This document shows positions 34,911 through 42,351 of a stretch of DNA of 64,000 bases, one piece after another (within the stretch, counting starts at the first letter, position 1; each line of letters begins with the position of its first letter). The notes below the pieces were generated by a model. It did not search any database and was not told the DNA's origin. It saw only the letters and a list, made by a program, of their open reading frames with translations. Both the position numbers and the translations under genes were made by a program. The stretch is from SZUA-430 sp044220975 (GTDB taxonomy: Bacteria; Pseudomonadota; Alphaproteobacteria; Micropepsales; Micropepsaceae), in NCBI GenBank assembly GCA_044220975.1, contig JBGAPZ010000013.1, positions 1 to 64,000 of the forward strand, read 5' to 3'.

Positions 34911-35747
34911 CTAATATGCGACGCGGTACTCGGCGCGGCGGTGGTAGCCCAGCATTTCCATCACGTCGCCCGCGATCATTTGGAACTGGTGCGTCTGCTC
35001 ACTCGTCAGCGGGTAGTCTTCCGGTCGGGTGACGTTGTGCGGGCGGTTTAAGAGCCCCATGATCCGGTCGTCCCACGGCAGCCCTAAGAAGTTGAGCAAG
35101 CCTTGGCGGGCGTCGGCGCGCGTCGCCAAATCTTCGAGCCGCACGGTGTGGCGGCGCGTTTCGGGAATCATGTCCAGGTCGTGGATCATCGTGCGGTTGA
35201 TCTCGCCCCAGTGGAACGCGATGCGTTGAAACTGATTGTAGGTCAGAAATTCGTGTTCCTGCGCGTGGCCCCGCGGGGGGAGCGGCCACCAGTATTTCTT
35301 TTCCGGCGGCGGCGCGGGCAGCTCGCCCTTTGCGTCGTAGTAGCGCTGCATGACGGCTGTCGAATGGTCGTCGTAACACTCGGACCCGTGCTTGTGCAGG
35401 TAGGAACTTGCGACTTTGCGCCCGTCGCGCACGAGGTGGACGTAGTGCGCGTTCGGGAACAGGTGGTCGAGCGCCGGAATCAGCCACGAAAGTTTGCTGG
35501 ACGAATCGCCCCAGAGCGGCGCGTCGCTGTAATAGACCGCGGCGGCGTGCGTGGCGCGCAAGGTGTGCAGCGCTTCGCCGAGGCCGACCATGCCCATGTG
35601 GTGTTTTACGGCGACCGGTTGGATGTGGTGCACCATGTACTCGTGGTGCATCTCGACTTGCGGGAAGCAAGAGAACAAGCGCTCCATCATCGCCGTTCCC
35701 GATCGACCCGATGACACGACGAAGAACGGTTTTGTTTCAGTGGTCAT
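34911..35747 (-). CDS. Sulfotransferase family protein
   Basis: This 278-residue protein has the PAPS 5'-phosphosulfate-binding loop SSGRSGTAMME near residue 12 and a 3'-phosphate-binding segment RDGRKVASSYLHKHG near residue 108. These indicate transfer of sulfate from PAPS to a hydroxyl or amine. It has no membrane span. The location between a sugar-methyltransferase-like gene and the SpsF-PseG fusion suggests a glycan acceptor, perhaps the flagellin sugar. This is inference from context. Confidence 0.82.
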   Translation of the reverse strand: MTTETKPFFVVSSGRSGTAMMERLFSCFPQVEMHHEYMVHHIQPVAVKHHMGMVGLGEALHTLRATHAAAVYYSDAPLWGDSSSKLSWLIPALDHLFPNAHYVHLVRDGRKVASSYLHKHGSECYDDHSTAVMQRYYDAKGELPAPPPEKKYWWPLPPRGHAQEHEFLTYNQFQRIAFHWGEINRTMIHDLDMIPETRRHTVRLEDLATRADARQGLLNFLGLPWDDRIMGLLNRPHNVTRPEDYPLTSEQTHQFQMIAGDVMEMLGYHRRAEYRVAY

Positions 35748-35874
35748 TCGTTCTTCGAGTTTTGAAAGTGTTGGCGCGCTTCATGTGCGCTGGCCGGAGC
35801 GCACTTTATGAAGTTGGTAACGGTTCGGCCTTTAGAATTGGTTAACGTGCTTTTACGTTTGCCGGAGGCTCGCC

Positions 35875-37668
35875 ATGCCGAAGAAGCCGCACATCGCCGC
35901 CGTCGTACAAGCACGCATGAGGTCCACGCGGCTGCCGGGGAAGGTGATGGCGCCGATCGTCGGCGAGCCGTTGATCTGGCACATCCTGCACCGGCTGAAG
36001 AAGTCGGCGCTGATCGAGACGATTTGCGTCGCTACGACGCGCGATCCTTCAGACGATGTGCTGGCCGCCTATGCAGAGCGCCATGGGGCAATAGTCGTGC
36101 GCGGACCGGAAGACGACGTGTTGGGGCGGTTGGCGTTGGCTTCGTACGCGATCGATCCCGACGTGATTGTGCGCGTCAACGCGGACGCGCCTTTGGTTGA
36201 TGCGGACTTTGTCGATTATCTGATTCGCGAAATGATGCGGCATCAGGCGGATTTCGTAACGTTGAAGCCGGGCTTGTCGGCGATACACGACGGGGCGGAT
36301 GTGATGTCGCGTTGGGCACTCGACAAGCTGGTGGTCAGGGCCCACGAAGATCCCGTCGCGCGTCAGCACGTTACCGCCTATTTCAAGCTGCACCCAGAAT
36401 TCGTCACCGTGGCCGCAATCGACTTGCCGGAGAAGTGGCGCTTCGACGGCGCGCGCGTTTCGATCGATACGCCGGCGGATGTGACCTTCATCGAGGCGGT
36501 CTATGCGCGTCTGCATGCGCAGGCGGGCGAGGCGACGCTCACCGACCTTATTGCACTGCTCGAGCGCGAACCGGCGCTGCTCGACCTGAACGCGCTGCAG
36601 CCGGTGCGTGCGGCGCAAGGCGGCGGCACTGTCATCATGCGCTGCGATGGTAGCCGCGCGATGGGGCTTGGGCGGCTCCGGCGGTGCTTCAATATCGCGC
36701 GGGCGTTGCGCAATCGCGAAGGGCTTGCAGTTCGCTTTGCGGTGCGCGGCGACGAGCTTGGTGTGGGCGCCGTCGGCGAGGCCGGGTTCGACGTCGATGT
36801 CATGCCTGCCAATACAAGCGAGATCGACTGGTTGTTGTCGCTCGCCGAGACGCACAAGCCTGTCGCCATGATGCTCGATGTTGCGAGCGAATTGTCAGCG
36901 ACATCCGTCATGCGCTTGCGCGGTGCGGATATGATCGTCGCCGTGGTCGACGATCTCACGCCCCGGCGGCTTGCAGCCGAGGCATCGTTCTATGCACCGG
37001 TGCCGCAGGTGTTCGCGCTCAACTGGGAGGGCGCGGAGGCCGAGCCTCATGTCGGGTGGGAATGGGTGGCGCTTGGTCAAGACGCCCTTCCTCCGCTTTC
37101 GCGCCGTGATGGACGGCCGCACGTGGTCGTGTCCGCCGGAGAGCTGACGCTGACTGCCATTCGGGCGCTTGCAAGTCTTGGAACTGCGTTCGATACCACC
37201 GTCGTTTTGGGCCTCGGCGCGTCTCGCGACCTAGAGGCGAAGATTATGAAGACGTCGCCTACTGCCGCGATCGTGCACAGCGCCAACGATCTGCCGAAGC
37301 TGATGGGTGAAGTAGATTTGTCGCTTGCCGGGCCCGACTTTGCAGCTTGCGAACTGGCGGCCTTCGGTGTCCCCGCAATCTACCTTTGCGGCGACGATGA
37401 TGCGTCCGTGCGCGCGTCGGCGTTCGAGCGGGCAGGCATGGGTTATGCGATACATCTGCCGGATGAGGCAAAGATCGCGGCGGTCGTGAACGACCTCTTG
37501 GCAGACGCACCGCAACGGCGGGCTATGAGCGCGGCGGGGCGCATGAACGTCGACGGGCGTGGCGCCATGCGCATTGCACGGCGGCTGAAGCAACTCATCG
37601 ACGAGCGTGCCGAAGCTTTGGCAGTGTCGGACATCGTCGTCGAACGGCGCGCGTTAGCGGTTCGTTAA
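35875..37668 (+). CDS. SpsF cytidylyltransferase - PseG-like fusion protein
   Basis: This 597-residue protein joins two enzymes of nonulosonic acid synthesis. Residues 1-240 are a SpsF-type (COG1861) nucleotidyltransferase with the nucleotide-binding VQARMRSTRLPGK (11-23) and VNADAPLVD. Residues 252-590 resemble PseG, the nucleotide-sugar hydrolase of pseudaminic acid synthesis (MRCDGSRAMGLG at 255-266, LAGPDFAACELAAFGVPAI near 483). The PseG catalytic histidine in G-x-G-H-x-x-R is Arg267 here (GLGRLRR), so this half may be inactive or altered. GGAGG lies six bases before the ATG. The gene probably supplies a CMP-activated sugar for flagellin glycosylation by the TPR-glycosyltransferase. Confidence 0.82.
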   Translation: MPKKPHIAAVVQARMRSTRLPGKVMAPIVGEPLIWHILHRLKKSALIETICVATTRDPSDDVLAAYAERHGAIVVRGPEDDVLGRLALASYAIDPDVIVRVNADAPLVDADFVDYLIREMMRHQADFVTLKPGLSAIHDGADVMSRWALDKLVVRAHEDPVARQHVTAYFKLHPEFVTVAAIDLPEKWRFDGARVSIDTPADVTFIEAVYARLHAQAGEATLTDLIALLEREPALLDLNALQPVRAAQGGGTVIMRCDGSRAMGLGRLRRCFNIARALRNREGLAVRFAVRGDELGVGAVGEAGFDVDVMPANTSEIDWLLSLAETHKPVAMMLDVASELSATSVMRLRGADMIVAVVDDLTPRRLAAEASFYAPVPQVFALNWEGAEAEPHVGWEWVALGQDALPPLSRRDGRPHVVVSAGELTLTAIRALASLGTAFDTTVVLGLGASRDLEAKIMKTSPTAAIVHSANDLPKLMGEVDLSLAGPDFAACELAAFGVPAIYLCGDDDASVRASAFERAGMGYAIHLPDEAKIAAVVNDLLADAPQRRAMSAAGRMNVDGRGAMRIARRLKQLIDERAEALAVSDIVVERRALAVR

Positions 37669-37700
37669 GCGCGGGTCTTAAACCGGTTCTTAAGCGTCTT

Positions 37701-37715
37701 TGGCGCAGACTTTGC
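37701..37715 (+). promoter_or_regulatory. Near-consensus sigma-54 promoter
   Basis: TGGCGC-AGACT-TTGC matches TGGCAC-N5-TTGC at all but one base and keeps the GG/GC spacing. It lies 46 bp upstream of the ATG of the 128-residue unknown gene, in a 92-bp intergenic gap. Confidence 0.7.
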
Positions 37716-37760
37716 CCTGCAAATTACGCGCGGACAAACGACGCGTGCAAAGGGGCTTTC

Positions 37761-38147
37761 ATGGAATCGTTGAAGTCGATGCTGGTGGCAGTCTCTGCTC
37801 TGCGGATGCAAGCGGAGTATATGTGCGACGTTGCCGACGAACTCGCCTACTCGCTTGCGGGTTTGCAGCCGGCGCCTGGGTACGATGCGCCGATTTCGCT
37901 TTATGACCACGACCTCGGCTACGATTTTCGCGAGATCTATATGCCGGGCCATCCGGCTGCCGACGCGCGCGGCTATGTGCTTGCCGAAGACTTCGCAGGT
38001 TCGTATACGGTCGAGACGAGCGATACGCAGATTGCCTACGAAGCGCAACTCGAGGCGATGAAAGAAGCGCTCGAAGCGCAGCTTCCGGTTGTGGACGGTG
38101 AAGCGGCGGTCGAAGACAACGAAGATCTGATCGCAGTCTACGGCTAG
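37761..38147 (+). CDS. Unknown acidic protein behind a sigma-54 promoter
   Basis: This 128-residue protein has no recognised domain. It is acidic, with a helical N-terminus (residues 1-35) and a Glu/Ala-rich helical region at 85-112. A run of Tyr/Asp residues (YDAPISLYDHDLGYDF) lies between. It has no signal peptide or membrane span. AAAGGGG precedes the ATG, and a near-consensus sigma-54 element lies 46 bp upstream. Together with the neighbouring flagellar genes this suggests a late flagellar or motility-linked protein. Confidence 0.72.
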   Translation: MESLKSMLVAVSALRMQAEYMCDVADELAYSLAGLQPAPGYDAPISLYDHDLGYDFREIYMPGHPAADARGYVLAEDFAGSYTVETSDTQIAYEAQLEAMKEALEAQLPVVDGEAAVEDNEDLIAVYG

Positions 38148-38222
38148 TCGGATTTGCCGCGAGGCGTCGCCGGAAGATGACACTGGCGGTTGCCGTTCCA
38201 GAACCATCATAATTCCATATGT

Positions 38223-38236
38223 CCCAATATGTTGGG
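38223..38236. repeat. Palindrome CCCAA-TATG-TTGGG
   Basis: A 14-bp element with perfect 5-bp arms, four bases before a second, longer palindrome. It may be an operator or part of a folded leader RNA for cckA. Confidence 0.5.
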
Positions 38237-38239
38237 TGC

Positions 38240-38257
38240 GATTGCGCGAGCGCAATC
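38240..38257. repeat. Palindrome GATTGCGC-GA-GCGCAATC
   Basis: An 18-bp element with perfect 8-bp arms around a two-base centre. No T-run follows on either strand, so it is not a standard terminator. It lies 270 bp upstream of the cckA ATG. Confidence 0.55.
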
Positions 38258-38526
38258 TGAGCTACGTGCGCCAAGCTATTGACAGTGGCTGTCCCCAACG
38301 ATGCGGTCATTATCCCCGCGTCAACGTTCGCGCAGGCTTCGAATCAGGCAAGATGCTCGCCGACTGATTTGCGGCGTCGGATGGCTTGCATCCGGCGGCG
38401 AATAACGCATCGGCGGGGGAAACAATGTACCGACGGTATCGAATCCGCCTTCTTGAGCGGCGGTTCGGCGACGTTGCGCGATACGTGACTTCCCTTGGTT
38501 CGAACGCGCGAGTTTGAGCGTTGTCT

Positions 38527-40716
38527 ATGAAGCCAGCCATTGAACCTCCTATCGAGACGCCGACCACCGAGACGCCCCCGCATCCGTTGTGGGCGCTGAG
38601 CGGCAGGCTATCGAGCGGGCAGTGGGCGCTGGGTCTGTTCGCGGTCGCGTGCCTTGCCGGTGTTGCGGTTATCGTTTTTCCTGAAGCCGCAGGCCTTGGC
38701 GGGCTGCTGTTTCTGGTGGGGCTCACGCTCTGCGGCGCCGGGCTCATGTTCGCGATCTCGTCCGGGCGGCTTGTTCCGCCGGAGGCGCCGGCGCGTTTGT
38801 TCGGTGCCGCACTCGATACCGACCAACGGGCCTGTTCGATCACCGCGCCCGACGGCTCGATTGCTTACGCGAACCCCGCTTGGCGCAAGACGTTCGGCTC
38901 CAGCTCGTCGGGTGGAGATGTGTTGCCGGTCGCCGGCTTTTCGGGCGATCCGGAAACGGCGCAGCGGCTCTATCGTTTGGTGCGCGCGGCGAGTTTGAAG
39001 GAGGCGCACGAAGAGGAACTGAAGCTCAAGAACGTGGCCGGCAAATGGGTTCATGTCGCGGTGGCGCCGATCTCGAGCCTTGGTCACACAGTTTGGCGTA
39101 TCACGGACTCGTCGCCGCGCCGGCCCGTGCTGCAGAGCGTCGATGCGGCGAAGCAGTCGGTTGTGGTGCAACTTCGCCCGCTTGAGCAGCCGCTGCTGCA
39201 AGGCGCGGACGTGCGCATACCGAAGTTTATTCAAGACGCCCCCGTCGGTGTCGCGCTTGCGACCGAGGACGGCGTGATCGCAGAGTGGAACGCCGCCTTC
39301 GCGAACCTGATCGGCAGTGAGGCGAAAAAGCTGAAGGACAGGCCGCTGTTCGATCTGCTGCGCGATCAAACGGCACAAGAGACGCGGGCGCGCCTGACGT
39401 CTTTGAGTCCCGGCGAAGTTTCGCGCGCGCCGGTCGACGTGCGCTTCAAGCCGGGCAACGAGCGCACGGCGCAGCTCTTCGCAAGCCGGCTTTACAATGA
39501 GAACGGCGGACCGGCGTATGCGATCTATCTGATCGACACGACCGGTCAGACGGCGCTGGAGACGCAATTCGCACAGTCGCAGAAGATGCAGGCCGTAGGG
39601 CAGCTTGCCGGCGGCATCGCGCACGACTTCAACAATCTGCTCACCGTCATCAACGGCTACGCGGAATTGCTGTTGCAGCGGCATCAGCCGGGCGACCCGT
39701 CGTTCGCCGATCTGAACGACATCCGCAACACTGGGCTGCGTGCGGCATCGTTGGTGCGTCAGTTGCTCGCCTTCTCGCGCCGGCAGACGCTTGAGCCTGA
39801 GGTGCTGAGCTTGACCGACCTCGTTGCCGATTGGTCGGTGACGTTGCGCCGGTTGATCGGCGACCGGGTGAAGCTGAAAGTCGAACACGGGCGCGACCTC
39901 TGGCCGGTGATGGCCGATCCGAACCAAATCGGCAACGCGCTGATGAACCTTTCCGTCAACGCGCGCGACGCGATGCCGAACGGCGGCACGTTGACGATCC
40001 GCACGGCGAACATGACGATCGGCGAGACGATGTCGTTCGGCCAGGTGCTGATGCCGTCGGGCGATTATGTCATGTTCGAGGTCGAGGACACGGGCCTTGG
40101 CATCCCGAAGGAAAACCTCGGTAAGATTTTCGAACCGTTCTTCACGACAAAAGAAAAGGGCCACGGAACCGGGTTGGGACTCGCCTCGGTTTACGGCATC
40201 GTGAAGCAGACGGGCGGCTATATCTTCCCGGAGTCCGAGTTGGGTAAGGGGACGACATTCCGCATTTATCTGCCGCGCCACATTCCGGCGCCGGCCGCCG
40301 CGGTGGTGGAGCCCGAAAAAGCGCAGACGGCGCGCGACCTCACCGGCGTAGGCACGATCTTGCTGGTCGAGGATGAAGACGCGGTGCGGGACTTTGCGGT
40401 CCGTGCGCTCACCATGCGCGGATACAAAGTGCTGGACGCGTGTGGCGGCGAAGAGGCGCTTGATCTTGTCAAGGAACACAATGGACCGATCGATCTTTTG
40501 ATCTCCGATGTGGTGATGCCGGGGATGGAAGGGCCAGAACTCGTCAAAGCGATGCGCGAACTCATGCCGGAGCTTCGTGTGATCTTCATCTCGGGTTACG
40601 CGGAAGAATCGTTCCGCAACACGCCCGACCGGCCGGAAGATTGCCTCTTCCTGCCGAAGCCGTTCAGCTTGAAACAGCTTACGAGCAAGGTGAAAGAGGT
40701 CTTGGGCGAGGCGTGA
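38527..40716 (+). CDS. cckA: Cell-cycle hybrid histidine kinase CckA
   Basis: The ATG at 38527 gives 729 residues; a TTG six bases earlier is unlikely. Two membrane spans lie near residues 31-51 and 57-80. A degenerate PAS domain covers about 95-195 and a second PAS covers 232-340. The kinase follows: phospho-acceptor His366 in GGIAHDFNNLLTVINGYAELL, N box NLSVNARDAMP, G1 DTGLGIP, and GTGLGLASVYGIVKQTGG. The C-terminal receiver has its phospho-acceptor at Asp661 (LLISDVVMPG) and a KPF motif. These sequences are characteristic of CckA, which feeds phosphate to ChpT and then CtrA/CpdR. ChpT, CtrA and DivL genes are not in the window. Confidence 0.95.
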   Translation: MKPAIEPPIETPTTETPPHPLWALSGRLSSGQWALGLFAVACLAGVAVIVFPEAAGLGGLLFLVGLTLCGAGLMFAISSGRLVPPEAPARLFGAALDTDQRACSITAPDGSIAYANPAWRKTFGSSSSGGDVLPVAGFSGDPETAQRLYRLVRAASLKEAHEEELKLKNVAGKWVHVAVAPISSLGHTVWRITDSSPRRPVLQSVDAAKQSVVVQLRPLEQPLLQGADVRIPKFIQDAPVGVALATEDGVIAEWNAAFANLIGSEAKKLKDRPLFDLLRDQTAQETRARLTSLSPGEVSRAPVDVRFKPGNERTAQLFASRLYNENGGPAYAIYLIDTTGQTALETQFAQSQKMQAVGQLAGGIAHDFNNLLTVINGYAELLLQRHQPGDPSFADLNDIRNTGLRAASLVRQLLAFSRRQTLEPEVLSLTDLVADWSVTLRRLIGDRVKLKVEHGRDLWPVMADPNQIGNALMNLSVNARDAMPNGGTLTIRTANMTIGETMSFGQVLMPSGDYVMFEVEDTGLGIPKENLGKIFEPFFTTKEKGHGTGLGLASVYGIVKQTGGYIFPESELGKGTTFRIYLPRHIPAPAAAVVEPEKAQTARDLTGVGTILLVEDEDAVRDFAVRALTMRGYKVLDACGGEEALDLVKEHNGPIDLLISDVVMPGMEGPELVKAMRELMPELRVIFISGYAEESFRNTPDRPEDCLFLPKPFSLKQLTSKVKEVLGEA

Positions 40717-41212
40717 GTTTGCGTCTGCGCGCATGTCTTTACCTGTCTTCGTCGGCGAGCCGCCAATTCGGGGCGCATAGCAAGCCGCAGCACTTGCGGC
40801 GGTTTGGTGCTTGTCCTTCGCTTCGTTACCCTTCTTCGGCCGCGCGTGAGCCTGAAATCGGGGTTGTGGGGGATACGCGGGGCAAATTTGAGCGAACAAC
40901 CCCATGTACCCGGAAGTTAGGCGGAGAAAGCGCGCACGATCCTGGACCGCCGGCGCGATTGCGGGCGCACTTTCGTGCGGGTGGCACGAGGCTTTTGGTG
41001 CATGTGGCCGCGGTTGCCGCGCTGGCTGATGTGGTGCCGCCGAATGCCGGGCGCGAGTCACGTTATGTCCTACGGACAGCCCCGCAATTCACACTAGAAC
41101 ATAGCAAGAACATGCAGGGGAGTCAAGCTCGCGGCTGCCTCGGCGGCAGTGCAGGTTTTGGGGTGAGTTTGTGACGTGTCCCTGGAATTCGGAATTTGGG
41201 GGGCGGAGACGG
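40717..41212. other. 496-bp interval without a clear gene; contains a candidate SOS promoter
   Basis: No ORF in this stretch has a convincing protein-like composition. A LexA-type box overlaps a good leftward promoter at 41097-41126. The leftward transcript would cross a 28-codon, Arg-rich ORF (41003-40917) and then run antisense to the 3' end of cckA. The function of the interval is unknown. Confidence 0.45.
41097..41111 (-). promoter_or_regulatory. Second LexA-box candidate within a -35/-10 promoter
   Basis: GAAC-ATAGCAA-GAAC is a perfect GAAC-N7-GAAC. On the minus strand TTGACT (41126-41121), a 17-bp spacer and TATGTT (41103-41098) form a near-consensus promoter whose -10 lies inside the box. 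About one or two such boxes are expected by chance per 64 kb, so the promoter overlap is what makes it notable. Confidence 0.5.
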
Positions 41213-41899
41213 CTATGCCGCGAGCGCGAAGATCTTGCGCAGTGCCGCCTCGCCCCTGTCAAAGAAAATCACTGCACGGCTGTTGCGTGCGCGTTTTGCC
41301 CAACCGAGATCGTAGAACCTTGTAAGTAGTGCTGCACCAAGCGCGCCCGCGAGATGATTGCGCCGCACACTCCAGTCGAGGCACGCACGACACACTGGCC
41401 GCGCGCCTTTGCGAAGCGCGTCGATGTCGATTCCGAATTCCGTAAGCGTTTTGGCGCCCCGCTTCGACACGGAAGGTGCGCCATCGGACAGTGAGAGCAC
41501 GCGGTTACGCACGAGCCCCTCATAGAGCGCAACGCCCAGATCGCCGGCCAGATGATCGTAGCAGACGCGCGCGCGGCGTAGCGCTGGTTCCGCCGGCCCC
41601 GGGCGCGTGCGAAGCTGCCGCGACTGTGCTGCGAGCCCCGCGAGGGCTTCGAGCGTGGCGGCGACGTCTTCGCCGGCGATGCGGAAATAGCGGTGACGGC
41701 CCTGCGGCTCGACGGCGAGCAGACCCGCTTCGGTCAAACGCACCAAGTGCGAGCTCGCCGTCTGCTTGGTGACGCCGGCCTCGAGCGCGAGCTCAGTCGC
41801 GGTCAGAGCCGTGCCATGCATCAGCGCGCTCAGCATGTTTGCGCGCGCGGGGTCACCGATGGCGGCGGCGATTTGGGCGATGTTCGGGCCGTGTTTCAT
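41213..41899 (-). CDS. ArsR-family winged-helix regulator
   Basis: This 228-residue protein has an N-terminal ArsR-type winged helix (residues 5-80: IGDPARANMLSALMHG, TATELALEAGVTKQTASSHL, GRHRYFRI). The C-terminal 140 residues form an extra domain seen in the long ArsR subfamily, with an RPVCRACLDWS segment whose two cysteines could sense metal or redox state. It is divergent from a NIPSNAP-family gene, and the shared region has a 23-bp inverted repeat. Confidence 0.9.
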   Translation of the reverse strand: MKHGPNIAQIAAAIGDPARANMLSALMHGTALTATELALEAGVTKQTASSHLVRLTEAGLLAVEPQGRHRYFRIAGEDVAATLEALAGLAAQSRQLRTRPGPAEPALRRARVCYDHLAGDLGVALYEGLVRNRVLSLSDGAPSVSKRGAKTLTEFGIDIDALRKGARPVCRACLDWSVRRNHLAGALGAALLTRFYDLGWAKRARNSRAVIFFDRGEAALRKIFALAA

Positions 41900-41933
41900 T
41901 GCCCAAGCCTAGCCGAACCATGCCGGGCAGCCA

Positions 41934-41956
41934 ATGCCGAACGGTTCGACCGGCAT
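41934..41956. promoter_or_regulatory. Inverted repeat, candidate ArsR operator
   Basis: ATGCCG-N11-CGGCAT forms a 23-bp inverted repeat. The nested CGAAC-G-GTTCG at 41938-41948 is itself a perfect palindrome. It lies between the ArsR start (41899) and the NIPSNAP start (42014). The word CGAACCATG also occurs twice (41914-41922 and 41957-41965). Confidence 0.6.
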
Positions 41957-42013
41957 CGAACCATGGGATGGCATCGGCTGCTAGAACGGCAACGCCAACA
42001 GCGGAGTTCAATC

Positions 42014-42325
42014 GTGATTGCCTGTTTCATTCGTTATGAGATCGATCCCTTCAAGCGCGAGGCCTTCGAAACTTACGCGAAGATGTGGGACACACCGATC
42101 CCCGCGTGCGGTGCCGATCTCATCGGTTATTTCGCACCACATGAAGGGTCGTTGACGACAGCTTATGGGCTCTACACCATCGACAATCTCGCCGCCTATG
42201 AGGCCTATAAGGCGAAGCTTGCGGATCACGCCGGTGCGAAGGAGGCGTTCGCGTTCGCGCGGCGCGAGCAATTCATCCGGCGCGAGGATCGCATCTTCCT
42301 CAAACCTGTTTCGACGCTGCGTTAG
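42014..42325 (+). CDS. NIPSNAP family protein
   Basis: This 103-residue protein starts with GTG at 42014, with GCGGAG eight bases upstream. The frame is open further upstream, but the added residues do not match the family and would invade the regulator gene. The ferredoxin-like alpha/beta fold of NIPSNAP is indicated by CFIRYEIDPFKREAFETYAKMW and by the C-terminal REQFIRREDRIFLKP. Bacterial NIPSNAP proteins have no settled function. It is a likely target of the divergent ArsR regulator. Confidence 0.88.
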   Translation: MIACFIRYEIDPFKREAFETYAKMWDTPIPACGADLIGYFAPHEGSLTTAYGLYTIDNLAAYEAYKAKLADHAGAKEAFAFARREQFIRREDRIFLKPVSTLR

Positions 42326-42351
42326 CGAACGGCACCATCTCTTGAGCCGGA

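Larger units (their letters stand above)
38148..38526. other. 379-bp intergenic region upstream of cckA
   Basis: No convincing ORF is seen on either strand. The region holds two adjacent perfect palindromes (38223-38236 and 38240-38257) and a smaller one, GACAG-TGG-CTGTC, at 38281-38293. It must contain the cckA promoter and leader, but I could not pick a -35/-10 pair with confidence. Confidence 0.5.

Noticed and set aside
37668..37700. Three TTAA words downstream of the SpsF-PseG gene as a CtrA site
   Set aside because: Their spacers are nine and eight bases, whereas the CtrA site is TTAA-N7-TTAA. The sequence does not fit well enough to call.
38608..41061. 817-codon minus-strand ORF opposite cckA
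   Set aside because: Its composition (Arg/His/Gln-rich) is that of a shadow frame. CckA on the plus strand has full domain matches. Only its first 115 codons lie outside cckA, and these are not convincing.
40641..41174. Plus-strand ORF crossing the cckA 3' end
   Set aside because: It overlaps cckA by 76 bp and its translation is low-quality, with no domain or ribosome site.
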